Source: JBGPIK01 sp041484845 (GTDB lineage: Bacteria > Desulfobacterota > Binatia > UBA9968). Taken from it: a DNA stretch of 22,551 nt. A model generated the notes under the pieces. That model had not been told where the DNA came from, searched no databases, and worked only from the letters and a program-made list of their open reading frames with translations. This document shows positions 1-8,770 of the stretch, piece after piece. The translations under genes were made by a program, and so were the position numbers. Within the stretch, counting starts at the first letter, position 1. Each line of letters starts with the position of its first letter. The stretch spans positions 1-22,551 of the forward strand of contig JBGPIK010000055.1 in assembly GCA_041484845.1 (NCBI GenBank), given 5' to 3'.

Positions 1-520
1 AGAGATCGATGTCAATGTTTTCTTGTCGTTGAATCTCGGCGAAACGCTCGCGCAGCGAATTGATATTGGTGGTCGCCGGTACCGAGATGCTGGCCTCCAG
101 ACGGAAGATCGGCGTGCCGCTTACGGGCGCGGCGTAGGTTTCCGTTTCCAGGGACTCAATATTAATTCCCAACCGACTCAATTCGCCGCTGAGCTGGTAG
201 ACTATCCCCGGGTGGTCCATGCACGAAGCGGTTAATTTGTACGGCAACAGGGGTTGCGCGGGTTTCCGGGTTGACGGCGCCTTGATGGCAATGGACAGAC
301 CGGTCTCGATCTCAATTTCGCGATAATCCCGGGCAACGTTCACGAGATCCGCGCCACTACCGCTGATCAGGACGATCACGGCAAACTCGCCGCAAAAAAC
401 CGCCATCTTGCTGTCCTCGATATTGCATTGATGGCGGGCAATGAACTGCGAGATCTTTTCTACCAGGCCGATCTGGTCCGGGCCGACGGCGGTGAGAATG
501 AGATGATCTTTATCGCTCAT
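1..520 (-). CDS. GcvR-like protein with two ACT domains, 3' end cut by window
   Basis: Reading leftward from an ATG at 518-520 gives 173 codons with no stop before the window edge, so the C-terminus is missing, probably by only a few residues. The first ACT domain spans about residues 5-75 and contains the GPDQIGLV signature and the NIEDSKMAVF strand typical of GcvR and related ACT regulators. A second ACT domain spans about 90-170 and contains MDHPGIVYQLSGEL and GINIESLETET. Proteins of this family bind amino acids; the E. coli member represses the glycine cleavage operon together with GcvA. No DNA-binding domain is visible, as usual for the family. It lies 27 bases downstream of the alpha/beta hydrolase and may be co-transcribed with it. 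Family assignment is firm; a glycine-specific role is inference. Confidence 0.85.
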   Translation of the reverse strand, partial: MSDKDHLILTAVGPDQIGLVEKISQFIARHQCNIEDSKMAVFCGEFAVIVLISGSGADLVNVARDYREIEIETGLSIAIKAPSTRKPAQPLLPYKLTASCMDHPGIVYQLSGELSRLGINIESLETETYAAPVSGTPIFRLEASISVPATTNINSLRERFAEIQRQENIDIDL

Positions 521-547
521 AGAGTTCCTTATACAAAATACAAATTG

Positions 548-1843
548 CTAAACCAAATAAAAGCCATTCGTGATCGCATCGTACCACAGTTTAGCTACCG
601 CAGTGGCGATGCCTTGGGGCAGGTCCGGCGGCTCGGTGTACGACCAGGTATGGACGCCGGCGCCGATCGAGACGCAGCGGACCTTGGGCGGCGGCGCGAG
701 CCGGGCAAACAGGGGCAACGATCTTTGGCAACGCGCCAAGGTGACGGTAGCGTCGTTGACACCATGAATTGACAGGAACGGCGGCACGGGTTTTACGCCC
801 GGGCCCGACAGCTCGCGCGTGTAGCCGAGGTATTGCTGCACCAGCGCGTCCGTTTCCCGGTTGGAAAACTTCAGGCGCGCTGCAGAGACCCGCGCGGCTG
901 TTTCCAGAGCCTTGGTCGAATTTTTATGCACGAAGTCTTCCGCCTTGAAGTTCGGCCGTTTTTTGCTCTTTTCCCAGCGTTCAAAAGTGAGTTCGATCAG
1001 CATGGGCAGCCCGATGCCCTTGTCTTTGAGGCCTTCGTAAAGATAGCGCGCCGTGTCGCGCCAGGTGCGCAGCCGCAGCTGATTGAAAGGAAAATCCCAG
1101 TTGTCACCGCTGATCTGCGGGAACATGGTGCCGAAGGGAGAAGTGCCGTAACCCACGACGCCGGCGATGTTGGCAACCCTTTGCGTCGCCATCATGGCAA
1201 ATGGGCCGCCGGTAGAGTGGCCGTGAACGTAAATTGAGAATTGATCCTGCGGAAAATGGCGCCGCGCGGTTTCTTTTATCGCCGCTTCGAATGCCGCAGG
1301 CCAAGCCGCCATGCGATAAAAAAATTCGGTTTCTTCTTTCGCCGCGAGAGAAATTAGCGTGCCATAGTTTTCGCGCTTGGAGACATCTCGGACGACCTCG
1401 TACTGGTCCTTAGTGATGCGGGTTTCCTTGGTCCACAGGGGGGTCCGCGCCGAGCCGTCGGGATTGTCCACGTCGCCCGGCCAATCCCGGCTCGGGTCGA
1501 GCAGGTAAAATCTCCCTGGAAAAGTCATACTAACGACCTTGATGCCGAATTTTTCCGCCAGTGGACGGGCGACGCATTCCACGGACTTGTAATCGGATAC
1601 TCCGCCGTGAATCAGAAAGACGCCGATTCTTTTGCCATCGGGGCCGCTGGGAACTTTTGCAATATCGAGCGGTTCGTAAACGACGACGCCGATATCCCAA
1701 TCCATTTCCAAGGCTTGAATGCGGAAAATATCCTCCCACGTCTTGGTTTGATTAGTCGGCATCCGGACGATCTCATTGTGAAGTCTTACGATCTCATCGC
1801 GAGGGATAACGGAGGAGGGTTCCCAAGATTGTTTAGCAACCAT
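548..1843 (-). CDS. alpha/beta hydrolase family protein, substrate unknown
   Basis: A 431-residue protein with an alpha/beta-hydrolase fold. The oxyanion-hole region is FLIHGGVSDY at about residue 77. The nucleophile elbow GHSTGG places the catalytic serine at Ser210. The likely acid is Asp364 in SIHGVNDATV and the likely histidine is His398 in GAGVHTWSY, so the full triad appears present. No signal peptide or membrane segment is seen, so it is probably cytoplasmic. The protein is long for a simple esterase because of inserted segments at about residues 110-180 and 240-330, which probably form a lid. The ATG is preceded at some distance by AGGA. It follows the phosphodiesterase gene by 69 bases and probably shares its transcript. 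I cannot name a substrate from the sequence. Confidence 0.85.
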   Translation of the reverse strand: MVAKQSWEPSSVIPRDEIVRLHNEIVRMPTNQTKTWEDIFRIQALEMDWDIGVVVYEPLDIAKVPSGPDGKRIGVFLIHGGVSDYKSVECVARPLAEKFGIKVVSMTFPGRFYLLDPSRDWPGDVDNPDGSARTPLWTKETRITKDQYEVVRDVSKRENYGTLISLAAKEETEFFYRMAAWPAAFEAAIKETARRHFPQDQFSIYVHGHSTGGPFAMMATQRVANIAGVVGYGTSPFGTMFPQISGDNWDFPFNQLRLRTWRDTARYLYEGLKDKGIGLPMLIELTFERWEKSKKRPNFKAEDFVHKNSTKALETAARVSAARLKFSNRETDALVQQYLGYTRELSGPGVKPVPPFLSIHGVNDATVTLARCQRSLPLFARLAPPPKVRCVSIGAGVHTWSYTEPPDLPQGIATAVAKLWYDAITNGFYLV

Positions 1844-1912
1844 GCGAAAATTTTCCTTAAAGCCAGGGATTAGGAATGTCCCGGCTAAGACTATGGCCGG
1901 TCAGTATCGATG

Positions 1913-3820
1913 TCAATGCGAGTCGGTAAACGCTTCGTCGAGGATGCGTCCCCAGGCATCTCGAGGTGCGGGAAGTTCCAACGCATGGGACAATGTCGGC
2001 GCAAAATCTATGATGCGGACATCCTTAAGCGTGGCGCCGCTATTTATGCCGGGGCCGTTGAATACCATCAGAGTGTGCATGGAAGCGCGCGATGGATTGG
2101 CGCCGTGGGTGCCGTGCGGTTCGCGCTTGCTGATCAGGTCAGCGGCATTAAGCTTTGCATCCAATTCATATCCCGGCAAAAGATCGATGTAGAGATCGCC
2201 GCCGCCGTCGCCGCCAATGCCGAGCGCCGCGCCCTCTGTTTCGGCATCGTAAACGTCGGTAAGGACTTGCCGGTCGCCGTCGCGGATGTCAAGAAGCGCT
2301 TCACGAGTGCGGCGCACGATCTCCTCGCGCTCATCCGGCCTCACGATTCCGCCTTTTCGCTCCGTCGAATTGATCAGCAAGTAGCCATTATTGAACGACG
2401 GGTAAAGCACCTTGGTCTGTGCAAGGTTGACGCGGTGCTGCGCATCCAGGCCCAAGAGATCGGATTGCGCAAGAGCTTTGTTGATGGCCAGTAGTTTATC
2501 GGCGGCATCCATGCCATGGTCGGAGACCAGCGCAACAATGGCGTTGTCCGGACGCAAGTTCATCAGGAGCCCGAGAAAATCATCCGAGGTCTGATAGACC
2601 CTTTCGAGAAACGGGCGCAACCTAGCGGCGATCTCCGGACGATAGCCTGAAAGCTTCGGTTCGAGATAGCCGCGCCACAAGTGCTCCGCTTCGTCAGGAT
2701 AAGGCGTGTAGGCGATAAATACATCCCAGGGAAGGTGTTCAAGCGCCCAGCGGGCAGTTTCCATCAATTGATGTTGCACGAAGGTCACCGTCTCCAGATA
2801 ACGGGTTTCGGCGGTGCCGTCGCCGCCTTTGGATAGGGTAGGTCCCAAGGTTCCTTGCATGTAGAGAACATTGGCGCCATTGCCGACGAACGCCTTAATT
2901 GAAGGGCTCGCTCCCTGCAGCAGTTCCGGCTGTGCCGTCATTACCGGACGCGTCGGTCGGGTGAAGTAAAGAAAAAAATCACTGCCATCCGATTTTAGAT
3001 CAAAAAGTCTGAGATAAATGATCGCGGACTGGCCGGCGCTTGTGTGAATATCGATGGGCCCGCTCCAGAACAATTCGCCGCCGGGTCCAGGAGCGGCGGC
3101 TTTCAATTTGGCCTGAATGTCTTTTCCGTCGCGGCTCTTGCTTATGAGCAGCGTGTCGTAGCCCTCCTGCGGGTCGGCAGGATCGTCGATCAGCAAACCC
3201 GAGATACTAGATCCGGCAATTGTAAAAGAGATCTCCAGAGGCGGCACGACGCTTTCCGGCATATTTTCCCAAGAAGCGGCGGGATGGGGGTTGGAGCCGC
3301 GTCCGCTGACAATGCCGTCACGGCCGACGATCCCCACGTAACTTTGCAAATGCACCGCCGATTCGGCTTTGTTGCCGGCCAAGGGTGCATAGATCGTTAC
3401 GACTTTCCGCCCGGCGCGTTGGGCCGTTACCCACACAGGCTCGGCGCGCAGGAGCGCGGGATTGAAACCGATACTGCTGTCGAGAATCGTAAATTGGTTT
3501 GACGGTAAGCGTGGCAGGCGGTTGCCGCTTATGCCGGTCACGCGCGGCGGCGCGCCGGTCCAGAGAGAAGCGAAGCCCGGCGCGGTCAGGGAAGGAAAAC
3601 CCGGCATCACGTCGTCGGCGAATGAGCCGCCTTCAATCAGCTTCGCTAAATTCGGTAGTTTGCCATCACGCAACATGTCATGAACGAAAGCGGGGACAGT
3701 GCCATCCCAAGCCAGGACTATGGCCTTGGGCGCGGATTGACCGTTAACCTCGGTGGTAAAGGGACAAACGAGGATGAAGAGCACATACACCCATGCTTTG
3801 ATTTGAGACCGTAATTTCAT
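1913..3820 (-). CDS. secreted type I phosphodiesterase / alkaline-phosphatase-fold hydrolase
   Basis: A 635-residue protein starting with a hydrophobic signal-like segment (residues 8-28, ending near VNGQSA), so probably exported. The mature part has the metal-site pattern of the nucleotide pyrophosphatase/phosphodiesterase branch of the alkaline-phosphatase superfamily. Asp39 lies in VLAWDG, and the nucleophile is probably Thr79 in FPSLTAPG. Asp376 and His380 lie in PDEAEH, Asp434-His435 in SDHGMD, and His572 in HGTHG. All expected two-metal ligands can be located, so the enzyme should be active on a phosphodiester or phosphomonoester. Family members cleave nucleotides, phospholipid head groups or other phosphate esters; the actual substrate is unknown. 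It lies 56 bases downstream of the solute-binding protein and 69 upstream of the hydrolase. The start lacks a strong ribosome binding site. Confidence 0.88.
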   Translation of the reverse strand: MKLRSQIKAWVYVLFILVCPFTTEVNGQSAPKAIVLAWDGTVPAFVHDMLRDGKLPNLAKLIEGGSFADDVMPGFPSLTAPGFASLWTGAPPRVTGISGNRLPRLPSNQFTILDSSIGFNPALLRAEPVWVTAQRAGRKVVTIYAPLAGNKAESAVHLQSYVGIVGRDGIVSGRGSNPHPAASWENMPESVVPPLEISFTIAGSSISGLLIDDPADPQEGYDTLLISKSRDGKDIQAKLKAAAPGPGGELFWSGPIDIHTSAGQSAIIYLRLFDLKSDGSDFFLYFTRPTRPVMTAQPELLQGASPSIKAFVGNGANVLYMQGTLGPTLSKGGDGTAETRYLETVTFVQHQLMETARWALEHLPWDVFIAYTPYPDEAEHLWRGYLEPKLSGYRPEIAARLRPFLERVYQTSDDFLGLLMNLRPDNAIVALVSDHGMDAADKLLAINKALAQSDLLGLDAQHRVNLAQTKVLYPSFNNGYLLINSTERKGGIVRPDEREEIVRRTREALLDIRDGDRQVLTDVYDAETEGAALGIGGDGGGDLYIDLLPGYELDAKLNAADLISKREPHGTHGANPSRASMHTLMVFNGPGINSGATLKDVRIIDFAPTLSHALELPAPRDAWGRILDEAFTDSH

Positions 3821-3876
3821 CGCCGATATTTAAACGGTTGCGGGCTGGGTCTGATGCGGAGCGCCGGATTGCGCAG

Positions 3877-4854
3877 TTACTGAAGCGACCGGCGAGCCTC
3901 GTCAAGATAGCTTGTATCGATGTATTTGTCCTGGCGCGGCAGCGGCAGTTTCATGGCTCCTTCTTCGACCAGTAGTTGGAAAACTTTTTCGATCCCTTTG
4001 GAATTCATATCCCCGTCCTTGGGAATCGTGTTGGTAGCGACAAAGTAGCGCCAACTCGCTTCTGAATATTTGTCGCTGAACTTTAAGCGCTTGGCGATAA
4101 TCCGCACCGTGTCTTCCTTCTGGGCGTGACTCCACTGCTCCGCGCGCAGAATCGCGCGCAAAAAGCGAACCAGCAATGGTCTTTTTTCTTGGGCCCACTC
4201 GCTGCGCACGTTAAAGACCGTTTGCGTGAACGCAGGCGTATACTTGGCGGTGCTTCCCAGGTTGGTATAGCCCGCATCTTCAGCCGCGAAGGTGAAAGGT
4301 GGGCTCAAGATGCCGGCGGCGACGTTGCCGGTTTGTATCGCCAACCAGCGCTCGGCGGTTCCGCCGATGGCGATCATGCCGTAATCGCGTGGGTACTCAA
4401 GCCCGTTGGCCTTGAGCATTTCCTTCATCAACACCGTATCGCTGGTGATCAGGCCGGTGACGCCGATGGTCGTGCCTTTAAGGTCTTTGACCGATTTATA
4501 TTTTGCATTGGCGATAAGGTCATAGACTGGAGCATTGATCAGGCCGCCGACGATTTTTAGGGCTGCGCCCTTGTCTATCGCTCGTATCGTGGTCATGGCT
4601 GATGAGGCAGACAGATGCGTCGAGCCGCCGATCAATGCGGGGATCGCTCGCGTGCTCGCCCCTAGCAACACGGCTTCGACGAAGATATTTTCCTTGGCAA
4701 AAAAGCCTTTTTCTTGCGCGACATAAATCGGGAGATTGTTGAGCGACAGGCTAATGGTGCCAATGGTGACCTTGTCCGGGTTGGACTGGGCTGACAGGGG
4801 CGGAGTCGAGATCGCGAGCGTGAGAAAAACCGCGAATGTCACGAGCGTGCGCAT
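3877..4854 (-). CDS. ABC transporter substrate-binding protein, NMT1/TauT/SsuA type
   Basis: A 325-residue periplasmic binding protein. An N-terminal signal peptide of about 22 residues ends at PPLSAQS. The mature part has the NMT1/THI5-like pattern: VTIGTISLSLNNLPIYVAQ, then EKGFFAKENI, GGSTHLSASSA, the hinge segment VKDLKGTTIGV, and AILSPPFT-like binding-lobe residues. Relatives bind aliphatic sulfonates, nitrate, taurine or thiamine precursors, and the ligand cannot be told from sequence alone. The start is well supported, with GGAGG about five bases before the ATG. No permease or ATPase gene is adjacent on either side, so this is an orphan binding protein that must use a transporter encoded elsewhere or have another role. 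It heads the leftward run of four genes. Confidence 0.88.
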   Translation of the reverse strand: MRTLVTFAVFLTLAISTPPLSAQSNPDKVTIGTISLSLNNLPIYVAQEKGFFAKENIFVEAVLLGASTRAIPALIGGSTHLSASSAMTTIRAIDKGAALKIVGGLINAPVYDLIANAKYKSVKDLKGTTIGVTGLITSDTVLMKEMLKANGLEYPRDYGMIAIGGTAERWLAIQTGNVAAGILSPPFTFAAEDAGYTNLGSTAKYTPAFTQTVFNVRSEWAQEKRPLLVRFLRAILRAEQWSHAQKEDTVRIIAKRLKFSDKYSEASWRYFVATNTIPKDGDMNSKGIEKVFQLLVEEGAMKLPLPRQDKYIDTSYLDEARRSLQ

Positions 4855-5165
4855 GATACCTCCGTCGGATGGGGCCGTTTATACTTGTTTAGCGCAGGTG
4901 AGAGTAACCGATGGGCGCATGGCTGTCAACGCGCAGTTTGGGGGTTGATGACGAGCACCACGCAAGAGCGTCATCTGGCATTCGGTTCCGTGGAATGGGT
5001 TGGGCCTGGCGAAACCCATCAATGCGGATCCACGGTCACAACCGTCAATCATCGACGACACTCTGTGATCAAATCAGGCAGGCGCGGGGCGGAGCTTTCC
5101 CCTAGCCATAACGCGCGAAATTGTCTAACATCTCGTCTCCAGCTTACAAATCGGCGGAGGGCTGA
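4855..5165. other. gene-free divergent region with three consecutive inverted repeats
   Basis: This 311-base gap separates the leftward binding-protein gene from the rightward oligopeptidase gene and must hold both promoters, although I see no convincing -35/-10 pair. It contains a hairpin GATGACG (4947-4953) with CGTCATC (4969-4975). Next is a two-stage stem, CCGTGGA (4988-4994) with TCCACGG (5029-5035) enclosing ATGGGTT (4995-5001) with AACCCAT (5013-5019). A weaker TCACA/TGTGA pair follows (5036-5040, 5064-5068). A good Shine-Dalgarno GGAGG at 5156-5160 belongs to the oligopeptidase gene. No convincing protein is encoded here. Confidence 0.6.
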
Positions 5166-7196
5166 ATGGTCAAGCAAATTCCCACCCGGCTTGAAAAACA
5201 CGGGCATGTGCGTGTCGATGACTATTATTGGTTACGCGAGCGCGAAAATCCGGAGGTGATCGCTTACCTCAATGCCGAGAATCAATACGCTGAGAAACAG
5301 ATGGGGCACACGAAAGGCTTGGAAGAAAAGCTATTCGCCGAGATCAAGCGGAGATTCAAGCAAACGGACATGTCAGTTCCCTACCGGTTGGATAACTATT
5401 TTTATTACACGCGCTACGAAGAGGGCAAGGAGTATCCCATCTACGCGCGTAAGCGCGGCGCGCTCGATCAAACGGAAGAGATCATGCTCGACGTCAACCT
5501 CTTGGCCGAAGGGCACGATTTTTTTTCCATCGGTGGCTGGGCCGTCAGCTTTGAGCATGACCTTTTCGCTTACGCCGTAGATACCGAGGGACGGCGCATT
5601 TTCACGACCTATGTTAAAAATTTGAGGACCGGTGAGCTGCTTGCTGACGTTATTCCACAAGTCACTGAAAATCTCACATGGGCCAACGATAACCGGACGC
5701 TGTTCTATTCCAAGCAGGACCCAACCACCCTGCGGCCATATCAAATTTGCCGTCACAGGCTAGGTACGGATACAGCTCAAGATCAACTCGTCTTTGAGGA
5801 GAACGACGAAGCTTTTGTCGCTCACATCTTCAAAACCAAATCGAAACAGTTTCTCATGATGGTGTCGGCGCATGCCACGAGTCAAGAATATCGTTATTTG
5901 GATGCCGATGATCCTTTCGGAGAGTTTAAATTATTCCTGGCTCGCGAGCCCGACCATGAATATCACTTCGATCATTTTCAGGATCGCTTCATCATTCGTA
6001 CCAATGACCGCGCCAAGAACTTTCGCTTAGCGGCAACCCTGATCGATCAACCGGGAAGGGATCACTGGCAGGAGATCATTCCTCACAGGAACGATGTTTA
6101 TCTCGGCGATTTTGAGATCTTTCACGATCATTTAGTTCTCGAGGAACGCAAGCGCGGTCTGACTCACATTCGAATCATGCCGTGGTCGGGCGGGGACGAT
6201 TATGACCTTGAGTTTGATGAACCCGCATACCGAGCCCAGGTCGGAACGAATCCTGAAATGAATACGACCGTGCTGCGGTTCGAGTACACCTCAATGAAGA
6301 CGCCGCTTTCGATTTACGACCTCGACATGAATTCGAAGCAGCGGACGCTTTTAAAGCAGGAGGAGGTGCTAGGCGGTTTCAAGTCTGAGGATTATGAAAG
6401 CGAGCGACTTTATGCGCCAGCCTCTGACGGAACTGATATCCCATTGTCGATCGTTTACCGCAAGGGAACACTGAGAGATGGTCAAAATCCGTTGCTTCTG
6501 TACGGTTACGGCTCTTACGGTATCAGTATTGACGCCGCATTTGCGTCGCCGCGCTTGAGTCTCATCGATCGCGGATTCGTCTTCGCGATCGCCCATGTTC
6601 GGGGAGGTCAAGAACTCGGTCGGCAATGGTACGAGGACGGCAAACTTCTAAAGAAAAGGAATACCTTCACCGACTTCATTGCCTGTGGCGAATTCCTCAT
6701 CCGGGAAAAATTCACGAATTCGGATAGGCTGTTCGCGATGGGGCGAAGTGCCGGCGGCTTGCTGATGGGCGAGGTCACCAACATGCGCCCGGATCTTTTC
6801 AAGGGTGTCGTCGCGGAAGTGCCTTTCGTCGATGTGGTCACAACGATGCTCGATCCATCGATCCCGCTCACCGCCGGCGAGTACGATGAATGGGGCGATC
6901 CAAACCAGAAGGAATATTACGAATACATGCTTTCTTACTCACCCTACGACAACGTCGAGGCGAAAGCCTACCCGAATCTGTTAATCACGGGAGGGCTCCA
7001 CGACCCGCAGGTCCAATATTGGGAGCCGGCAAAGTGGACAGCGAAGCTGCGCGCGCTGAAAACGGATAGCAACCGTCTGCTCCTAAAAACCAACATGGAC
7101 GCGGGACATGGCGGCGCATCGGGGCGTTTCAGGCGTCACCATGAGACCGCGTTTGCGTATGCGTTTCTGCTGGATCTCGTGGGAATCAAGGAATAG
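5166..7196 (+). CDS. ptrB: oligopeptidase B (S9A prolyl oligopeptidase family)
   Basis: A 676-residue serine peptidase that cuts short peptides, classically after basic residues. The N-terminal half is the seven-bladed propeller, opening with the family start RVDDYYWLRER near residue 15. The C-terminal half is the alpha/beta-hydrolase catalytic domain, with RGGQELGRQWYEDGK before the active site. The triad reads Ser528 in GRSAGG, Asp613 in LHDPQVQYWEP and His648 in AGHGG, each four residues below the E. coli PtrB numbering. LTAGEYDEWGDP carries the acidic residue linked in oligopeptidase B to basic-residue preference. No signal peptide is present, so it should be cytoplasmic. The ATG is set by GGAGG five bases upstream. 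It stands alone between a divergent neighbour on the left and convergent rarA on the right. Confidence 0.95.
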   Translation: MVKQIPTRLEKHGHVRVDDYYWLRERENPEVIAYLNAENQYAEKQMGHTKGLEEKLFAEIKRRFKQTDMSVPYRLDNYFYYTRYEEGKEYPIYARKRGALDQTEEIMLDVNLLAEGHDFFSIGGWAVSFEHDLFAYAVDTEGRRIFTTYVKNLRTGELLADVIPQVTENLTWANDNRTLFYSKQDPTTLRPYQICRHRLGTDTAQDQLVFEENDEAFVAHIFKTKSKQFLMMVSAHATSQEYRYLDADDPFGEFKLFLAREPDHEYHFDHFQDRFIIRTNDRAKNFRLAATLIDQPGRDHWQEIIPHRNDVYLGDFEIFHDHLVLEERKRGLTHIRIMPWSGGDDYDLEFDEPAYRAQVGTNPEMNTTVLRFEYTSMKTPLSIYDLDMNSKQRTLLKQEEVLGGFKSEDYESERLYAPASDGTDIPLSIVYRKGTLRDGQNPLLLYGYGSYGISIDAAFASPRLSLIDRGFVFAIAHVRGGQELGRQWYEDGKLLKKRNTFTDFIACGEFLIREKFTNSDRLFAMGRSAGGLLMGEVTNMRPDLFKGVVAEVPFVDVVTTMLDPSIPLTAGEYDEWGDPNQKEYYEYMLSYSPYDNVEAKAYPNLLITGGLHDPQVQYWEPAKWTAKLRALKTDSNRLLLKTNMDAGHGGASGRFRRHHETAFAYAFLLDLVGIKE

Positions 7197-7327
7197 GTAG
7201 GGGGCGAATGGCAAAGGGCAAAACCTAAGGGACAAGAACTACTTCGCAAAGCGCAAAGCGGGAGATTCTTCCCGGGTCTTGCGTGCTAAGGTTTACTGTT
7301 GGCGCTATGCTCTTTGCTCCGTGCGAT

Positions 7328-8659
7328 TTAGCTGCTCGCTTTTTTCTTTCTCTCTGCCCAGCGCTTCAGACGCTCTTCGATCTGTTTTTCATATCCTGAT
7401 TGCCCCGGCGAGTAATATTTTCGACCGGACAGCTCCTTCGGCAGATGCTCCTGCTCGACAATATGCTCGGGAAAGTTGTGCGCGTATTTGTAGTCTTTGC
7501 CGTAGCCAAGCTTTTCCATAAGCGCCGTCGGAGCATTGCGGAGGTGCAGCGGCACCGGCAACGCGCCTTTTTCTTCGACGTCCTTGGCCGCGGCGAGCAT
7601 GGCTTTGTATGACGCGTTGGACTTGGGCGCGCTGGCCAGATAGGTCACCGCCTGCGCCAACGGAATCCGGCCTTCGGGCAACCCGACGAAGTGAACCGCG
7701 TCTTTTGCGGCGACCGCCACCTGGAGCGCCTGCGGGTCGGCGTTGCCGACGTCTTCGGAGGCGAAAATAATCATGCGCCGAGCGATGAAGAGGGGATCCT
7801 CACCGGCCTCAATCATGCGCATCAGCCAGTAGAGCGCAGCATCGGGGTCGCTGCCCCGTAGGCTCTTAATAAATGCCGAAATGACGTTGTAATGTTCCTC
7901 GCCCGCTTTGTCATACTGCAGCGGCTTTTTTTGCAGCGCTTCCTGAAGATGCTTGAGCCCGATCGTCTTATCGCTTGGTGCGTTTCTTACGAAAGTTACG
8001 GCGGTTTCCAAGGCATTCAGCGCAACGCGGCAGTCCCCCTGTGATTGTTCGATCAAAAACGCCCGCGCCTCGGCGCTCATCTCAAATTTCCATGCCCCCA
8101 GGCCGCGTTTCGAGTCGCGGAGGGCGCGGTCGACTATATTCCCGATGTCTTCGGGAGAAAGTGGGTTGAGCACTAGGACCTGGCAGCGGGAAAGCAGGGG
8201 AGAGATCACTTCGAACGACGGATTCTCGGTTGTAGCGCCGATCAGGATCAAGGTTCCCCGTTCCACGTGAGGCAGAAAATTATCCTGCTGCGATTTATTA
8301 AAGTGATGGATCTCATCGACAAATAAAACCGTGGATTTACCAAGCCGGAGCAGCGCTTCAGCCTCTTGAATGATTTTTTTTAAGTCTTTGACGCCGGAGG
8401 TGACGGCGGAGAAATGAACGCAGGCCGCGCCCGCCGAGTTGGCAAGAATCTGTGCCAGGGTTGTTTTGCCGCTTCCTGGGGGGCCCCACAAGATAAGCGA
8501 GTGCAACTCACCGGCAGCGACCATCTCGCGCAGCAGTTTGCCGGGACCCATCAAATGCTCTTGGCCGCAGAACTCGTCCAGAAACTTCGGTCGCATTCTT
8601 TCAGCCAGTGGCTGAGCCAAATGTCCGGGTTGCGCTTGGGAGGAACCAAACAAATCCAT
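7328..8659 (-). CDS. rarA: replication-associated recombination protein A (RarA/MgsA AAA+ ATPase)
   Basis: A 443-residue AAA+ ATPase of the RarA/MgsA/WRNIP1 family, which acts at stalled replication forks and resembles clamp-loader subunits. The opening PLAERMRPKFLDEFCGQEHL is the family signature. Walker A is GPPGSGKT (residues 59-66), Walker B is VLFVDEIH (111-118) and sensor 1 lies at GATTEN (141-146). The C-terminal tetramerisation part includes LRGSDPDAALYWLMRMIEAGEDP and the conserved ending region around PEHIVEQEHLP. Length matches the family (about 430-450). The N-terminus MDLFG resembles the motif by which RarA-type proteins contact SSB or the clamp, but this is inference. It is transcribed alone, divergent from the bactofilin gene and convergent with oligopeptidase B. 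Confidence 0.96.
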   Translation of the reverse strand: MDLFGSSQAQPGHLAQPLAERMRPKFLDEFCGQEHLMGPGKLLREMVAAGELHSLILWGPPGSGKTTLAQILANSAGAACVHFSAVTSGVKDLKKIIQEAEALLRLGKSTVLFVDEIHHFNKSQQDNFLPHVERGTLILIGATTENPSFEVISPLLSRCQVLVLNPLSPEDIGNIVDRALRDSKRGLGAWKFEMSAEARAFLIEQSQGDCRVALNALETAVTFVRNAPSDKTIGLKHLQEALQKKPLQYDKAGEEHYNVISAFIKSLRGSDPDAALYWLMRMIEAGEDPLFIARRMIIFASEDVGNADPQALQVAVAAKDAVHFVGLPEGRIPLAQAVTYLASAPKSNASYKAMLAAAKDVEEKGALPVPLHLRNAPTALMEKLGYGKDYKYAHNFPEHIVEQEHLPKELSGRKYYSPGQSGYEKQIEERLKRWAERKKKASS

Positions 8660-8704
8660 ACTGAAACCCTACCATAAAGAACGGCCTGGTTTGTAGTCAC
8701 ATCA

Positions 8705-8751
8705 TACAATAGCTTTCGTTGCTTACCGTACGGTGCTATCGTAGGCAACGA
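8705..8751 (+). promoter_or_regulatory. possible -10 box and structured leader of the bactofilin gene
   Basis: TACAAT at 8705-8710 matches the -10 consensus at five of six places, but no good -35 box lies at the right distance. Just downstream, TCGTTGC (8716-8722) pairs perfectly with GCAACGA (8745-8751). The enclosed loop holds the 10-base palindrome ACCGTACGGT (8725-8734). The structure ends three bases before the purine-rich ribosome binding site GGAAGGA. It could be an operator or an RNA leader; the sequence does not decide. Confidence 0.35.
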
Positions 8752-8770
8752 CCGGAAGGAAACCGCCCAT

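Noticed and set aside
3044..3502. 152-codon frame antisense to the phosphodiesterase gene
   Set aside because: Opposite a full-length gene with all its active-site motifs; no start signal and no domain.
7259..7275. CGGGA/TCCCG hairpin as a terminator between oligopeptidase B and rarA
   Set aside because: The stem is only five base pairs and no T tract follows on either strand.
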